From Bacteroidales bacterium (GTDB lineage Bacteria; Bacteroidota; Bacteroidia; Bacteroidales; Rikenellaceae), in assembly GCA_910574205.1 (NCBI GenBank), contig CAJSYJ010000001.1:558001-622000 (forward strand): a stretch of 64,000 nt of DNA, given 5' to 3'. The notes under the pieces were generated by a model. The model ran no database searches. It worked only from the letters and a program-made list of their open reading frames with translations, and had not been told where the DNA came from. The position numbers and the translations under genes are program-made. Within the stretch, counting starts at the first letter, position 1; every line of letters begins with the position of its first letter. Positions 63,407 to 64,000 of this stretch are shown piece by piece.

Positions 63407-64000
63407 ATGATGAGACTCAGAAACATATTGATCTGCCTGACCGCGGCACTCGGCTCAGGGCTCTTCGACGCCGGAGCGCAGCACACGCTGACGGCGGTGG
63501 CCGGCACGGGCATATCGACGGCGCGCTTCTACCCCGACGAGGAGACACGCACGCTGTGGGGCGCGCACGACATAGGCGTATCGTGGCGCTATTACAGCCC
63601 CACGCCGCGCTTCGTAGGCGCTATGGGCGCCGATCTGGAATACATACGCCGCGGGTTCTCGCTGGGCTATACCTACACCACCGAGATCGTCGACGACAAG
63701 GAGATCCGCAACTACGAATACTATACGCGCCGCATCAATACGCTCATGCTGCCCCTTGTCTGGCAGCCGCACTTCTACATGGCGCGCAACCACCTGCGCT
63801 TCTATATCGAAGCCGCCGTATTCTTCTCCTACAACATGTCGTCGACATACGTCTACGACGACAACCCCTCGAAGGGCGGCGGCGACTACCCCTACAAGAG
63901 CGTGCGCGACAACCGCCTGGGCTACGGTCTGGCGGGCGGCGCAGGCTTCTCGCTGCTGTTCGGGCAGGTGGAGTTCGGCCTGAGGGCGCGTTACTGGTTC
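63407..64000 (+). CDS. Outer-membrane beta-barrel protein, 3' partial
   Basis: 198 codons are present before the window end and no stop is reached. A signal peptide (about residues 1-24, ending FDAGAQ) is followed by alternating strands: VAGTGISTARFY, GVSWRYYS, MGADLEYIRRGFSLGYTY, HLRFYIEAAVFFSYN and FGLRARYW. This is the pattern of porin-like beta-barrel (OMP_b-brl) proteins. It may be a partner of the Ig-like lipoprotein in front. Confidence 0.75.
   Translation, partial: MMRLRNILICLTAALGSGLFDAGAQHTLTAVAGTGISTARFYPDEETRTLWGAHDIGVSWRYYSPTPRFVGAMGADLEYIRRGFSLGYTYTTEIVDDKEIRNYEYYTRRINTLMLPLVWQPHFYMARNHLRFYIEAAVFFSYNMSSTYVYDDNPSKGGGDYPYKSVRDNRLGYGLAGGAGFSLLFGQVEFGLRARYWF

Overview
The window is a Bacteroidota chromosome segment, most likely Bacteroidales and possibly Alistipes/Rikenellaceae. 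The pointers are a SusC/SusD system with many surface lipoproteins, repeated TTTG-N19/20-TAnnTTTG promoters (the Bacteroidota -33/-7 type), no strong Shine-Dalgarno sites, and a GC-rich coding style. The genus is a guess from style; no rRNA or tRNA gene was seen.

Left part (1-29.4 kb). The end of ychF, a SIMPL-domain gene, gltX and galM are followed by two secreted glycosidases (GH3, GH31). Then come two minus-strand lipoprotein genes, one made of five repeated units, and gpmA. A minus-strand pair of surface lipoproteins (771 and 608 aa) sits behind a clear cobalamin riboswitch with its own promoter; an Oar-like TonB-dependent receptor lies upstream. An orphan PTS IIC-type membrane protein precedes a housekeeping run: ftsY, a DUF4919-like gene, rimO, a coiled-coil gene, zapA, a structured RNA that looks like 6S RNA, and rny.

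Middle part (29.4-52.8 kb). A foreign-looking island of about 2 kb holds an AT-rich GNAT acetyltransferase, a relaxase (MobV/Pre type) remnant with in-frame stops, and three adjacent long imperfect palindromes. It adjoins a 17-kb minus-strand starch utilisation locus: MFS transporter, susC, susD, a five-module SusE/SusF-like protein, BACON-SusG with an inserted CBM58-like region, a GH53 galactanase, three more GH13 enzymes and a SusA-like neopullulanase. Divergent from it is a LytS/LytTR two-component system, a plausible regulator. The likely flow is: surface binding (SusD, SusE/F), surface cleavage (SusG, GH53, GH13 lipoproteins), import by SusC, periplasmic cleavage (SusA), inner-membrane import (MFS) and cytoplasmic cleavage (GH13 without signal).

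Right part (53-64 kb). A well-formed promoter drives a Wza-like export lipoprotein, a Wzc-like tyrosine autokinase with a Tyr-Gly tail, and a small HAD-like protein. After a repeat-bearing intergenic region come a flippase, holB and folK, overlapping by a few bases, then two lipoproteins and the start of an outer-membrane beta-barrel gene cut by the window end.
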